A stretch of DNA of 64,000 bases. Source: Tangfeifania diversioriginum. GTDB lineage: Bacteria > Bacteroidota > Bacteroidia > Bacteroidales > Prolixibacteraceae. Under the pieces are notes generated by a model. The model saw only the letters and a list, made by a program, of their open reading frames with translations. It searched no databases and was not told the DNA's origin. Location of the stretch: contig NZ_FQZE01000011.1 of assembly GCF_900141875.1 (NCBI RefSeq), positions 1 to 64,000 of the forward strand, given 5' to 3'. The position numbers and the translations under genes were made by a program. Shown here one piece after another: positions 17,098-26,546 of this stretch (positions are counted from its first letter, which is position 1; the number at the start of each line of letters is the position of its first letter).

Positions 17098-17943
17098 GTG
17101 AAGGAAAAACTGTTTAAAAAACTCAGCGACCGGTACCGGTTAATTATTTATAACGATACCACATTTCAATCGGTTTGGAGCATGAAACTGACACGGCTTA
17201 AGGTATTTACCGTGACCAGCCTTTTGTCGGCACTGATTGTTGTGCTCGTTATTTTGCTTATTGCCACAACCGGTCTTCGTGAATATATTCCCGGCTATCC
17301 GAGATCCGAATACCGCCAGATGATGGTTGAATCTGCCTTAAAACTCGATTCACTGGAAAACGAACTGGAGAAACGGGACAAGTTTTTTAATGGTATCCAG
17401 GCTATTTTGGAGGGCGAAACTCCCGGTGATCAAATTGCTATTGATTCAACAGTAGAACCCAATCAGGTTGATTTTCATGAGTATAACCATGATTCTGTAT
17501 TTCAGGATAAACTTTTGGCCGAACAAACCAGCTTGTCGCTGGGGAGTGGCAGTAGGAAAAACCTGAGCCTCAGCCAGATTCATTTCTTTTTGCCGGTAAA
17601 AGGAGTTGTTTCAAACCACTTCAATTCATCGGCCGAACATTTTGGAGTGGACCTGGTGGGCGAGCCAAACTCCCGTATTTCATCGGTGCTCGACGGCACC
17701 GTTATTTTTTCGGGGTGGACCATTGAAACGGGTTACGTTATATATATTCAGCACGATGCTGAATTGATTTCAGTTTACAAACACAACGCCGAGTTGCTAA
17801 AAAAAGTTGGCGACAGGGTCAGGGCCGGCGAAGCCATTGCCATAATTGGCAATACCGGCGAACAGACAACTGGCCCGCACCTTCACTTTGAACTTTGGCA
17901 CGACGGAACAGCTGTTAATCCGGCAGAATATATTGATTTCTAA
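17098..17943 (+). CDS. M23 (LytM-type) peptidase, membrane-anchored
   Basis: About 281 residues. A cytoplasmic basic N-terminus (KEKLFKKLSDRYRLIIYND) precedes one transmembrane helix (about 40-65), then a short coiled segment and a C-terminal LytM domain with HFGVDLVG and GPHLHFELW, the zinc ligands of active M23 peptidases. It likely cuts peptidoglycan cross-links or activates an amidase. The GTG at 17098 is chosen because the -7 box at 17065-17072 places the transcript start near 17079; a TTG at 17077 is the in-frame alternative. It sits 5 bp before dxr, so it heads an envelope/isoprenoid operon. Confidence 0.88.
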   Translation: MKEKLFKKLSDRYRLIIYNDTTFQSVWSMKLTRLKVFTVTSLLSALIVVLVILLIATTGLREYIPGYPRSEYRQMMVESALKLDSLENELEKRDKFFNGIQAILEGETPGDQIAIDSTVEPNQVDFHEYNHDSVFQDKLLAEQTSLSLGSGSRKNLSLSQIHFFLPVKGVVSNHFNSSAEHFGVDLVGEPNSRISSVLDGTVIFSGWTIETGYVIYIQHDAELISVYKHNAELLKKVGDRVRAGEAIAIIGNTGEQTTGPHLHFELWHDGTAVNPAEYIDF

Positions 17944-17948
17944 GTTTT

Positions 17949-19109
17949 ATGAAAAAAAGAATTGCCATTCTTGGTTCAACGGGGTCAATCGGAACTCAAT
18001 CGCTCGAGGTTATTGCTGAAAATCCCGAAATGTTTGAGGTGGAAGTATTAACGGCCAACAACAATGTTGGTTTATTAATTGAGCAGACCAAAAAATTTCA
18101 GCCCAATGCAGTTGTTATAGCCAACGAAAAGAAGTACAAAGAAGTTTCTGCCGCATTGGAAAATGAACCTGTTAAAGTTTTTGCCGGCACAGATGCTTTG
18201 AACCAGATTGTGCAAATGGAAACTGTTGATACTGTGCTTACAGCAATGGTGGGCTACTCGGGATTAATACCAACTTACCATGCTGTAAAAGCCGGGAAAA
18301 ATATTGCACTTGCCAATAAAGAAACACTAGTTGTGGCAGGGGGAATAATTACACAGCTTGCAAAAGAAAACCAGGTAGATATTATTCCTGTAGATTCTGA
18401 ACACTCGGCAATTTTTCAGTGCCTGGTGGGTGAATTTACCAACCCGGTTGAGAAAATAATTCTGACCTGCTCGGGAGGGCCATTTCGTGAAAAGTCATTA
18501 AAGGAACTGGAAAATGTAACGGTTAACGATGCGCTGGATCATCCCAACTGGGACATGGGGGCAAAAATTACAATCGACTCGGCCTCGTTAATGAACAAGG
18601 GATTTGAAGTGATTGAAGCCCGCTGGCTTTTTGGGCTTCCTGCCGCACAAATTGATGTGGTGGTGCATCCGCAATCTATCATCCACTCGCTTGTTCAGTT
18701 CGAAGACGGCTCAATAAAAGCCCAAATGGGCCTGCCCGATATGCGCCTGCCTATTCAATATGCCCTCGGTTTTCCGTACCGCATAAAAAATAATTTTCCC
18801 CGGTTTAGTTTTCTCGATTACCCAACACTTGACTTTGCCAAGCCAGATACAAAAATTTTTCGTAACCTTGCACTCGCTTTTAAAGCTTTGGAAGATGGCG
18901 GAAATGTGCCCTGCGTATTAAATGCCGCCAACGAAGTGGTGGTTCAGGCTTTCCTCGAAGGAAAAACAGGGTTTTTACAGATGCCCGACCTGATTGAAAA
19001 GGCAATGCAAAAAGTGAGTTTTATTGAAAAACCAGACATGGATGATTTAATTCATACCAATACCGAAACAAGAAGAGTTACAGAATTGTTAACAGGAGTC
19101 AGGAATTAA
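17949..19109 (+). CDS. dxr: 1-deoxy-D-xylulose 5-phosphate reductoisomerase
   Basis: A 386-residue NADPH enzyme of the MEP isoprenoid pathway that converts DXP to MEP. The N-terminal nucleotide-binding motif ILGSTGSIGTQSLEV is clear. Metal and substrate blocks IPVDSEHSAIFQC, MGAKITIDSASLMNKGFEVIEA and HPQSIIHSLVQF are intact. Length is typical. It lies between the M23 gene and rseP on the same strand with short gaps. Confidence 0.97.
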   Translation: MKKRIAILGSTGSIGTQSLEVIAENPEMFEVEVLTANNNVGLLIEQTKKFQPNAVVIANEKKYKEVSAALENEPVKVFAGTDALNQIVQMETVDTVLTAMVGYSGLIPTYHAVKAGKNIALANKETLVVAGGIITQLAKENQVDIIPVDSEHSAIFQCLVGEFTNPVEKIILTCSGGPFREKSLKELENVTVNDALDHPNWDMGAKITIDSASLMNKGFEVIEARWLFGLPAAQIDVVVHPQSIIHSLVQFEDGSIKAQMGLPDMRLPIQYALGFPYRIKNNFPRFSFLDYPTLDFAKPDTKIFRNLALAFKALEDGGNVPCVLNAANEVVVQAFLEGKTGFLQMPDLIEKAMQKVSFIEKPDMDDLIHTNTETRRVTELLTGVRN

Positions 19110-19130
19110 GAAAAATCAGATAATAGAAGA

Positions 19131-20468
19131 ATGGAGACGATATTGATAAAAACTGCCCAGTTACTTTTAAGCCTTTCAATACTGGTGGTACTGCACGAAT
19201 TCGGGCATTTTATGTTTGCCCGCCTTTTTAAAACAAGAGTCGAAAAATTTTACCTGTTTTTTGATCCCTGGTTTTCGCTTTTTAAAGTTAAGAAGGGCGA
19301 AACCGAGTATGGAGTAGGCTGGCTTCCCCTTGGCGGATATGTGAAAATTTCGGGAATGATTGACGAGTCGATGGACAAGGAAGCCATGAAACAGCCACCC
19401 AAGCCCTACGAATTCAGGGCCAAGCCGGCTTGGCAGCGGTTGCTGATAATGCTTGGCGGTGTGCTCATGAATTTCCTTTTTGCCATGTTAATCTACATTG
19501 GCGTTTTGTATGCCTGGGGCGAAACTTACCTGCCTACCGAAAATGTGAAATATGGCATTGAAGTGAATGAAGTAGGCGAAGAAATCGGGTTTCAGGATGG
19601 CGATAAAATTTTAACCGTTGAAAACAAACCGGTTGAAAATTTCATGAAAATAATCCCTACAATTGTTTTCGATGATGCAAAAACGGTGCAGGTTGACAGA
19701 AATGGCGAAAAGGTGAATGTTGAAATCAGCAGTGCTGATTTGGCCATGATGCTGAAAAGTAAAGAGGTGATGGCACCCCGCAGGCCGTTCGATATTCAGG
19801 TTGGAAGGTTAGAGAAAGAATCTCCCGCAGACGAAGCCGGTCTTCAGGAAGGAGATGTTCTTGTGAACGTTGACGGAAATAAATTTGAGTATTACGACCA
19901 GTTTGCCGATTATTTATCATCAAAAAGCAATGAAGAAGTTACACTTACGCTGCTTCGCAATGGAAATGAAATTGAAAAAGAAGTAGGGGTTACAGAAGAA
20001 GGTAAACTGGGTTTTTATCCTACATTTACCAATACTGATGTGTTTGAGCTGGCCACTGTCGATTATGGATTTTTCGAATCGATTCCGGCTGGAATTCAGC
20101 GGGGGGTGCAAACTACCAAAGATTACCTGAAGCAGTTTAAACTAATTTTTCGCCCCGAAACAAAAGCGTACGAATCACTTGGCGGTTTTGCCACCATCGG
20201 AAATATTTTCCCATCGCAGTGGGACTGGTTCTCATTTTGGAACATGACCGCGTTCATTTCCATTATCCTGGCCATTATGAACCTGTTGCCCATCCCGGCA
20301 CTCGACGGCGGGCACGTGATGTTCCTCTTTTTTGAAATGGTGTCGGGAAGAAAACCCGGAGAGAAATTTTTAGAGTATGCACAAATTGCCGGAATGATTG
20401 TACTTGTAGCATTAGTACTGTTTGCCAACGCAAATGATATAATTAAGATGATTAATGGGACTTTTTAA
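19131..20468 (+). CDS. rseP: Site-2 membrane metalloprotease RseP
   Basis: 445 residues. The zinc site HEFGH is at residues 22-26 in the first helix, and the second metal block is MNLLPIPALDGGH near 385. Two PDZ-like regions lie between (about 125-215 and 215-300; the second has SPADEAGLQEGDVLVNVDG). It cuts anti-sigma factors or leftover signal peptides inside the membrane. The dxr-rseP pair is a common arrangement. No anti-sigma/sigma pair is in the window, so the substrate is unknown. Confidence 0.95.
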   Translation: METILIKTAQLLLSLSILVVLHEFGHFMFARLFKTRVEKFYLFFDPWFSLFKVKKGETEYGVGWLPLGGYVKISGMIDESMDKEAMKQPPKPYEFRAKPAWQRLLIMLGGVLMNFLFAMLIYIGVLYAWGETYLPTENVKYGIEVNEVGEEIGFQDGDKILTVENKPVENFMKIIPTIVFDDAKTVQVDRNGEKVNVEISSADLAMMLKSKEVMAPRRPFDIQVGRLEKESPADEAGLQEGDVLVNVDGNKFEYYDQFADYLSSKSNEEVTLTLLRNGNEIEKEVGVTEEGKLGFYPTFTNTDVFELATVDYGFFESIPAGIQRGVQTTKDYLKQFKLIFRPETKAYESLGGFATIGNIFPSQWDWFSFWNMTAFISIILAIMNLLPIPALDGGHVMFLFFEMVSGRKPGEKFLEYAQIAGMIVLVALVLFANANDIIKMINGTF

Positions 20469-20480
20469 GTAAAAAAATTC

Positions 20481-20488
20481 TATTTTTG
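20481..20488 (+). promoter_or_regulatory. Putative -7 box for tatA
   Basis: TATTTTTG, a TAnnTTTG match, 26 bp before the tatA ATG and just after the rseP stop, so tatA may be transcribed separately from the run upstream. Confidence 0.5.
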
Positions 20489-20513
20489 CATCAGAACTTT
20501 TTAATTTTGAAAC

Positions 20514-20723
20514 ATGAACTTATTTGTAATTGCAGGATTTATCGGGCCACAGGAAATAATTATCATTTTAATTATAGTACTACTTCTTTTTGGAGGGCGC
20601 AAAATACCAGAGTTAATGAAGGGCCTGGGCAAAGGAATGAAAGAATTCAAAAAAGCCACCAAGGAGGATGATGAAGAGGCGAAGGGTGACAACAAAGAAG
20701 AACCCGAAAAAATAAACAGTTGA
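20514..20723 (+). CDS. tatA: Sec-independent translocase subunit TatA
   Basis: A 69-residue protein with a short N-terminal hydrophobic helix, the [23 protein letters not shown] hinge and amphipathic helix (written as blocks FGGRKIPEL and [12 protein letters not shown]), and an acidic, lysine-rich tail. It forms the protein-conducting part of the Tat system that moves folded proteins across the inner membrane. tatC is about 29 kb away, and a second TatA-like gene is at 62,139-62,582. A terminator follows directly. Confidence 0.95.
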   Translation: MNLFVIAGFIGPQEIIIILIIVLLLFGGRKIPELMKGLGKGMKEFKKATKEDDEEAKGDNKEEPEKINS

Positions 20724-20738
20724 TAACTGAAAAAGACT

Positions 20739-20780
20739 AAAAAATCCCGTTTATGCCATAGTGCATGAACGGGATTTTTT
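20739..20780 (+). terminator. Intrinsic terminator after tatA
   Basis: A 13-bp stem (aaaaaatcccgtt with aacgggatttttt), with an inner ATGC/GCAT pairing and a T-run. It separates tatA from the DUF4837 lipoprotein gene. Confidence 0.9.
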
Positions 20781-20835
20781 ATTTTATACTGGTAAGATTT
20801 TTGTTGCAGTTTTCACAAACTAAAAAACTGATAAA

Positions 20836-21894
20836 ATGGGCATAAAAAATGTGACACGGATAGTATTAATGTTTTTTGCGGTGTTGGTCTTTTCGTCATG
20901 TAAAGACACCAATACCGGAATACATACAAATGTTACCGGAAAGGCCGGAGAGGTGGTCGTAGTAATTTCTGAAGAAGAATGGAACAGTGATATTGGCCAG
21001 CTTATTCGTCAGCACCTGGCGCAGGAGCATGTTGCCCTGCCGCAGGACGAGCCATTGTTCGATCTGGTTAAAGTGCCGCATGTTGCTTTCACCAAAATTT
21101 TTAAAACCACACGGAATATCCTGCAGACTCAAATATCTTCAGCTGTCGATACATCGAGGGTGGTATTTAAAAATGATGTTTGGGCGCAGCCGCAGGCAAC
21201 AGTTATTATACAGGCAAAAAACAGGGCAGAGTTTGAACAGCTTTTTAATGAGAATAAAGATCGAATACTTTCCTATTTTATTAAAGCAGAAAAAGACAGG
21301 TTGACAGGCAATTATAATAAGTATTTTGAGCGGGGGGTTTACAATGTGCTGAACGATGAATTTGGTGTGACTATGAAAGTTGCCCCCGGATTCCAGATAG
21401 CCGAGCAAAAAGAGGATTTCATTTGGTTACGGTATGAAACTCCAGCCATTTCGCAAGGCATTGTTTTGTACACTTTCCCTTATGTTTCCGATAGTGCTTT
21501 TACCGAAAATTACCTGCTAAAAGTACGCGACAGTATATTGCGAGCCAATGTTCCCGGTCCCACCGAAGGCAGTTACATGGCCACCGAAAGGAGAATTGAA
21601 CAAGTTCAGAATATTATTAAACACAATGGCAACTACACCTCCGAAATGCGTGGCCTTTGGCGATTAATGAACGATTATATGGGCGGGCCCTATATTTCCC
21701 TGGCTGAGCTGGATGCAGCCAATCAGCGGATTATTGTGGCTTTTGGTTATGTTTTTGCACCCAATAAAGATAAGCGGAATTACCTGCGGCAGGTGGAAGC
21801 CATGATTTATTCCCTGAAACTGAACAATCAGAAAGAGAATGATCTGCTGAATGAGCAGGATGCCATTGAAATTGATGTTCAGGCCAACCAATAA
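20836..21894 (+). CDS. DUF4837 family lipoprotein
   Basis: 352 residues with an SPII signal (Cys22, VFSSCKD). The conserved opening GKAGEVVVVISEEEWNSDIG and the later blocks RYETPAISQGIVLYTFPY and GLWRLMNDYMGGPY are those I associate with DUF4837, a Bacteroidota-specific lipoprotein of unknown function. It sits between the tatA terminator and the convergent metF gene. No enzymatic motif is seen. Confidence 0.8.
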   Translation: MGIKNVTRIVLMFFAVLVFSSCKDTNTGIHTNVTGKAGEVVVVISEEEWNSDIGQLIRQHLAQEHVALPQDEPLFDLVKVPHVAFTKIFKTTRNILQTQISSAVDTSRVVFKNDVWAQPQATVIIQAKNRAEFEQLFNENKDRILSYFIKAEKDRLTGNYNKYFERGVYNVLNDEFGVTMKVAPGFQIAEQKEDFIWLRYETPAISQGIVLYTFPYVSDSAFTENYLLKVRDSILRANVPGPTEGSYMATERRIEQVQNIIKHNGNYTSEMRGLWRLMNDYMGGPYISLAELDAANQRIIVAFGYVFAPNKDKRNYLRQVEAMIYSLKLNNQKENDLLNEQDAIEIDVQANQ

Positions 21895-21909
21895 GTTGCC
21901 GGGGGAGAA

Positions 21910-22863
21910 TCAGAAAACTGCCTTCACAATTTTTTTTACATTGTCAGAAACGCCGTAGGTATAAATATGCAGCGACGGAGCATTATGTTTCACCAGTTCT
22001 TTCGACTGGTGGATAGCCCACTCGGTACCTACCTGCCTGGCTTCTTCGTTATTTTTGCATTTGGCCAGTTCGCCCGATAGTTCAGCGGGCAAATCAATAC
22101 TGAATATTTTGGGCAACACAGTGAGCTGATTTTTTAAATTGATGGGCTTAATTCCGGGAATGATGGGAACATTGATCCCGATCGCACGGCATCTCTCCAC
22201 AAAATCAAAATACACCCGGTTGTCGAAAAACATTTGGGTAACAATGTATTCGGCGCCGGCATCCACTTTTTGTTTCAGGTAAGCCAAATCCTGATCCATA
22301 TTCGGGGCTTCAAAATGCTTTTCAGGATAGCCGGCCACGCCAATGCAAAAATCGAGTGGGGTGTTGTTTTTCAAATCTTTTTCGAGATATATTCCGTTTT
22401 TCAGGTTTACAATTTGTTCAACCAGTTCATTGGCGTGGGCATGTCCCTCGGGTTCAGGTTTGAAAACGTGCTGGGTTTTTACGCCATCGCCGCGCAGGGC
22501 AAGTACATTTTCTATTCCCAGAAAATGCAAATCGATAAGCACATATTCGGTTTCACTTTTGGTAAAACCGCCGCACAGGATATGCGGCACAACCGGAATT
22601 CCGTAACGATGTTGAATAGATGCTGCAATAGCAACTGTCCCCGGTCGTTTGCGGGTAGTGCGCTTTACAATCGCCCCGTCGGGTTGCTCGTAAAATTCAA
22701 CCTCATCGCGGTGTGTGGTAATATTAATGTACTTGGGATCGAATTCTGTCAGGCTTTCAACGGTCCGGTAAATCCGGCTCGTGTCATTTCCTTTTAACGG
22801 TGGCAGCAATTCGAACGAAAAAACAGGTTTTTTCGCATTGTTTATGATATCAATAACTTTCAT
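21910..22863 (-). CDS. metF: 5,10-methylenetetrahydrofolate reductase
   Basis: A 317-residue FAD enzyme that makes 5-methyl-THF for methionine synthesis. Family blocks are FSFELLPPL, YINITTHRDE, HILCGGFTKSE, ALRGDG and QMFFDN. Length is typical of bacterial MetF. It has its own promoter-like box and is monocistronic here. Together with ahcY at 46,170 it belongs to the methyl cycle. Confidence 0.96.
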   Translation of the reverse strand: MKVIDIINNAKKPVFSFELLPPLKGNDTSRIYRTVESLTEFDPKYINITTHRDEVEFYEQPDGAIVKRTTRKRPGTVAIAASIQHRYGIPVVPHILCGGFTKSETEYVLIDLHFLGIENVLALRGDGVKTQHVFKPEPEGHAHANELVEQIVNLKNGIYLEKDLKNNTPLDFCIGVAGYPEKHFEAPNMDQDLAYLKQKVDAGAEYIVTQMFFDNRVYFDFVERCRAIGINVPIIPGIKPINLKNQLTVLPKIFSIDLPAELSGELAKCKNNEEARQVGTEWAIHQSKELVKHNAPSLHIYTYGVSDNVKKIVKAVF

Positions 22864-22883
22864 TCTGTCCAGTTTTAACGCTG

Positions 22884-22891
22884 CAAAATTA
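22884..22891 (-). promoter_or_regulatory. Putative -7 box for metF
   Basis: The minus strand reads TAATTTTG, a TAnnTTTG match, 21 bp before the start codon. Confidence 0.5.
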
Positions 22892-22976
22892 ATAAATCGT
22901 TCCGGCTTGCAGGTATTAAAATATAAATTGACAGCAATTTGAATTTTAGGTAAAGCCGCCAGTGGGTTGGCAGAGG

Positions 22977-24569
22977 TTATTTTTCAGCCAAATCAGTGTC
23001 GTAATCCGATTTATTTACCCAACCGGCCGGGACATCTTCACCCGACATGTAACGGTTATAGTAATTTCGAACTGCACCGGCGTATTCGTAGTTGTCAAAA
23101 ATATCCCCGTTACCCAGTATTCTGGGGTCGCCCTGTGCTTTGAGTTTTTCCTCCATTAGTTGTGAAAGGTTCGCTTTTATTTCTGAAAAAGACTGATTAC
23201 CGGCAAGGTTTGTCATACAAAAAGGGTCTTCTTCAATATGGTACAATTCTTCTCCGGGACGTTTCCCGAAATTCAACTGCCAATATTCCATTATTCCTTG
23301 ATTTCGACGAGTATTCAAAATGTACGTTTTTGTGGGGCTCCCGTCGCAATTCAGGTAGCCGGTTTCGGGATTTCCTTTGGGCCAGCGCTCCGGCTTAAAA
23401 TTACGCAGGTAAAGGTATTCACCTTTTAAAATGCCCCGGACAGGATAGCCTTTGTCGTCGGGGCGTCCCACATCGTGGCGCTCTTTCCCCACCAAAACAA
23501 AATCTCGTTCAGGAGTTACGTTTTCATCCGAATAAAAAATATCGGTAAGGCTTTTTCCTGTAACCGGTTGCATTCCGGCTTCTTTATCGGTGAGACCGGC
23601 CAGTTCGAGAAAAGTGGGGGTAAAATCGATGAAATTGACAAAATCGTGAAAGATTCTTCCCGGATTTTTAATACCGTCGGGCCACATAATAGCCAGTGGC
23701 AGGTGGTTCGAATATTCGTAAGCCTGCCCTTTTATTCGGGGGAAAGGCATTCCGTTGTCGGCCGTAACAATTACCAGTGTATTTTCCAGTTCCCCGATTT
23801 CTTCAAGTTTCTGTAACATCAGTTGCAGGTGGTGGTCAAAATATTCAATCTCGAAAGCATAGTCGAGCATGTCGGTTCGTATTGTATCCACATCGGGCCA
23901 GAACCCGGGAACTTTATCAATATCGTCGCGGTTTTTTCCGCCGTATTTCATTCCTGCCTCAAATTCGTAAGCCCGGTGAGGTTCGGTGCTTCCGTACCAA
24001 AAACAGAAAGGCTGTCCATCGGGGCGGGCATCCAAAAAAGTTTCGAAATTTCGGGCATAATCATTATTCGAAATAAATTTTGCCGGTGGTTCGGTTTTTA
24101 ATTCATCGAATTTTGGACCTGTGAGTTCCCTTCGCTTTCCGTTTATTTCACCCGGATTGCCGGGTGCCCAGCCTTTGGCCACACTGCCCACCCAGTAGCC
24201 GTGTTCGCCCAGCGCTTCAGCATAGGTTTTAAATTTTGCCGGAAAGTGTGGCGAATGATTGGCGGCTTCTTCCAGCTGCCAGCTGTTACGCCCGGTAAGG
24301 ATGCATGCCCTCGAAGGAGCACATTTGGCATTGGGTGTGTAGGCCCGCGAAAATAAAATTCCTTCTTCAGCCACACGGTCGAACGCCGGGGTTTTTACCC
24401 AGTTACAGCCGTAAGCGCCAAAATGCTGCCACGATGCATCGTCGGCTATGGCAAATAAAATGTTGGGGCGTTTTGCCGGTTCCGGTTCTTGCTGGCAACC
24501 AGTGAGTATGAAAAGAAACACGAACAAGGCAGCTGATAAAAACGATTGAAGTCTCATGGTTGAATTCAT
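22977..24569 (-). CDS. Family S1 sulfatase (lipoprotein)
   Basis: 530 residues with an SPII signal (Cys25, ILTGCQQ). The sulfatase signature [13 protein letters not shown] holds Cys83, the residue that would be converted to formylglycine. The metal-binding Asp-Asp is in [10 protein letters not shown] and a second metal/substrate block is [11 protein letters not shown]. Arylsulfatase-type enzymes like this remove sulfate from host or algal polysaccharides. No SusCD or glycosidase sits beside it, so it is not part of an obvious polysaccharide locus here. The substrate cannot be read from the sequence. No anaerobic maturase is in the window. Confidence 0.92.
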   Translation of the reverse strand: MNSTMRLQSFLSAALFVFLFILTGCQQEPEPAKRPNILFAIADDASWQHFGAYGCNWVKTPAFDRVAEEGILFSRAYTPNAKCAPSRACILTGRNSWQLEEAANHSPHFPAKFKTYAEALGEHGYWVGSVAKGWAPGNPGEINGKRRELTGPKFDELKTEPPAKFISNNDYARNFETFLDARPDGQPFCFWYGSTEPHRAYEFEAGMKYGGKNRDDIDKVPGFWPDVDTIRTDMLDYAFEIEYFDHHLQLMLQKLEEIGELENTLVIVTADNGMPFPRIKGQAYEYSNHLPLAIMWPDGIKNPGRIFHDFVNFIDFTPTFLELAGLTDKEAGMQPVTGKSLTDIFYSDENVTPERDFVLVGKERHDVGRPDDKGYPVRGILKGEYLYLRNFKPERWPKGNPETGYLNCDGSPTKTYILNTRRNQGIMEYWQLNFGKRPGEELYHIEEDPFCMTNLAGNQSFSEIKANLSQLMEEKLKAQGDPRILGNGDIFDNYEYAGAVRNYYNRYMSGEDVPAGWVNKSDYDTDLAEK

Positions 24570-24662
24570 TTTAAAATCTAAAATACTTTTATCTGAACTT
24601 TCAAAGTGTAAATTTATCGCTTAAATTAGCGGATTCGTTCAACAAATCAAAAATTAACCATA

Positions 24663-25778
24663 ATGAAGAAAATTGCTGTTTTATTGGTTTCAATCGTTTT
24701 ATTATCGTGTTCAAATGAACCTGTGCTTATTGATGAATCTGATTTTGGAGGTGTAATTGACGGGAAGGAAGTGAACCTGTTTACTCTTAAAAATGATAGC
24801 GGAATTGTTACGCAGATTACCAATTTTGGTGGCCGGGTGGTCAATCTTTGGGTGCCCGATAAAAACGGTAATTTCGAAGATATTGTTATAGGTTACGAAA
24901 CACTTGATGGATATCTCAACTCCAGCGAAATTTATTACGGAGCACTGATTGGCCGTTACGGAAACCGCATTGCCAGCGGAGAGTTTGTGTTGAACGATAC
25001 CATTTACCATCTTGCTCAGAATGATGGCGATAACCATTTGCACGGGGGCGTTAAAGGCTTTAACGATGTGGTATTTGATGCCGCCCAGCCCGACGAAAAT
25101 ACGTTGGTTTTAACCTACACATCGCCACACATGGAGGAAGGCTACCCGGGCAACCTGGATGTAAAAGTGCAATACCGGCTCACCAGTGCCAACGAGTTGA
25201 AAATTGAATACTGGGCTACAACAGACAAGGCTACTCCGGTAAATTTAACCCACCACTCTTTTTTCAACCTGAAAGGTGCCGGAAACGGAACTGTTAACGA
25301 TCATTTACTTCAGATAAATGCCGATTTTTACACCCCGGTAAACGACGGTTTGATTCCTACCGGCGAAATTGCACCCGTTGAAGGTACGCCAATGGATTTC
25401 AGGGTGCCGACTCCCATTGGCGAGCGGATTGACGCTGATTTTAAACAGCTGGAGTTTGGCAAAGGCTACGATCACAACTGGGTACTTTTGCCTTCCGACG
25501 AAGCGCTGACTTTTGCTGCGAGGGTACTGGAACCCAACTCGGGCCGCACGCTCGAAGTTTACACCAACGAGCCCGGATTGCAGTTTTACGGCGGTAATTT
25601 CCTCGATGGAAGCGACACCGGGAAATACGGAAAAACCTACGATCATCGTTCGGCTTTTTGCCTCGAAACGCAACATTTTCCAGACAGCCCGAACCAGGAA
25701 GATTTTCCTTCAACAATTTTAAACCCGGGAGAAGAATACTATTCGGTTTGTGTTTATGAGTTCGGAGTTGAAGAGTAG
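24663..25778 (+). CDS. galM: Aldose 1-epimerase, lipoprotein
   Basis: 371 residues with an SPII signal (Cys16), so it should be in the periplasm, unlike cytosolic GalM. It interconverts alpha- and beta-anomers of aldoses. Catalytic blocks GRYGNRIASGEF, HLHGGVKGF, NLTHHSFFNL and YGGNFLDG are present. It is divergent from the sulfatase with a 93-bp gap, which may hold a shared regulatory region, and could support extracytoplasmic sugar breakdown. Confidence 0.94.
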   Translation: MKKIAVLLVSIVLLSCSNEPVLIDESDFGGVIDGKEVNLFTLKNDSGIVTQITNFGGRVVNLWVPDKNGNFEDIVIGYETLDGYLNSSEIYYGALIGRYGNRIASGEFVLNDTIYHLAQNDGDNHLHGGVKGFNDVVFDAAQPDENTLVLTYTSPHMEEGYPGNLDVKVQYRLTSANELKIEYWATTDKATPVNLTHHSFFNLKGAGNGTVNDHLLQINADFYTPVNDGLIPTGEIAPVEGTPMDFRVPTPIGERIDADFKQLEFGKGYDHNWVLLPSDEALTFAARVLEPNSGRTLEVYTNEPGLQFYGGNFLDGSDTGKYGKTYDHRSAFCLETQHFPDSPNQEDFPSTILNPGEEYYSVCVYEFGVEE

Positions 25779-25865
25779 TAATCAGATTGCAAACAGCTTT
25801 TATCACGTTTGAGTTGAACCAAAATCAGTTTGAAGGGTTCATCAAACAAACCAATACTAAAACAA

Positions 25866-26531
25866 ATGGCAGACAGGATATCCGATCCCATCGGACGATT
25901 AATGGGGCTTCGCTATAAATCGCATCCCTGGCACGGGGTTTACATTGGAAAAGATGCACCGCAGGAGTTGACCGCTTTTATCGAAGTGGTTTCTACCGAT
26001 ACGGTGAAATACGAAATTGATAAGGAAAGCGGCTATCTTCGGGTTGATCGTCCGCAGAAATTCTCGAACGTGGTGCCGGCGCTTTACGGTTTTGTTCCGC
26101 AAACGTATTGCGGCGATAAAGTAGGAGCGCTGGCAAGCAAGAAAACAGGCAAGCAAAATATTAAAGGCGATGGCGATCCTATCGATATTTGTGTGCTTAC
26201 TGAAAAAGCGCTGGCTCACGGCGATTTGCTCGTGAATGCCCGCCCGATTGGAGGTTTTCGCATGATTGACGGCAACCAGGCCGATGATAAAATTATTGCA
26301 GTGCTGTTAAACGATACAGTTTACGGTCATTTGAAAGATATCAACGAAGTGCCGGGAATAGTTGTGCAACGGCTCGAACATTATTTTCTGACTTACAAGG
26401 ATATGCCCGGCCAGGACAGCAACACCGAAATAGCTGCAACTTACGGGGCCAGTGAGGCTTTTGAGGTTATTGAATATTCAATGGAAGATTACAACCTCAA
26501 ATTTGATAATCTTGGCAAATTGCTCGGATAA
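25866..26531 (+). CDS. ppa: Inorganic pyrophosphatase (family I)
   Basis: About 221 residues. It hydrolyses pyrophosphate and pulls biosynthetic reactions forward. The metal signature DGDPIDICVLTE is intact, as are YKSHPWHGVYIG and YGFVPQTYCGDKVG. An upstream TTG at 25830 would add 12 residues with no homology, so the ATG beginning MADRISDP is chosen. The chain is longer than the E. coli enzyme (about 175 residues), as in the longer bacterial/eukaryote-like members. Confidence 0.94.
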   Translation: MADRISDPIGRLMGLRYKSHPWHGVYIGKDAPQELTAFIEVVSTDTVKYEIDKESGYLRVDRPQKFSNVVPALYGFVPQTYCGDKVGALASKKTGKQNIKGDGDPIDICVLTEKALAHGDLLVNARPIGGFRMIDGNQADDKIIAVLLNDTVYGHLKDINEVPGIVVQRLEHYFLTYKDMPGQDSNTEIAATYGASEAFEVIEYSMEDYNLKFDNLGKLLG

Positions 26532-26546
26532 TTGTTTTTTTGAAGT

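Noticed and set aside
22234-22797. Plus-strand frame (187 residues)
   Set aside because: Antisense to metF with no homology; metF is fully supported.
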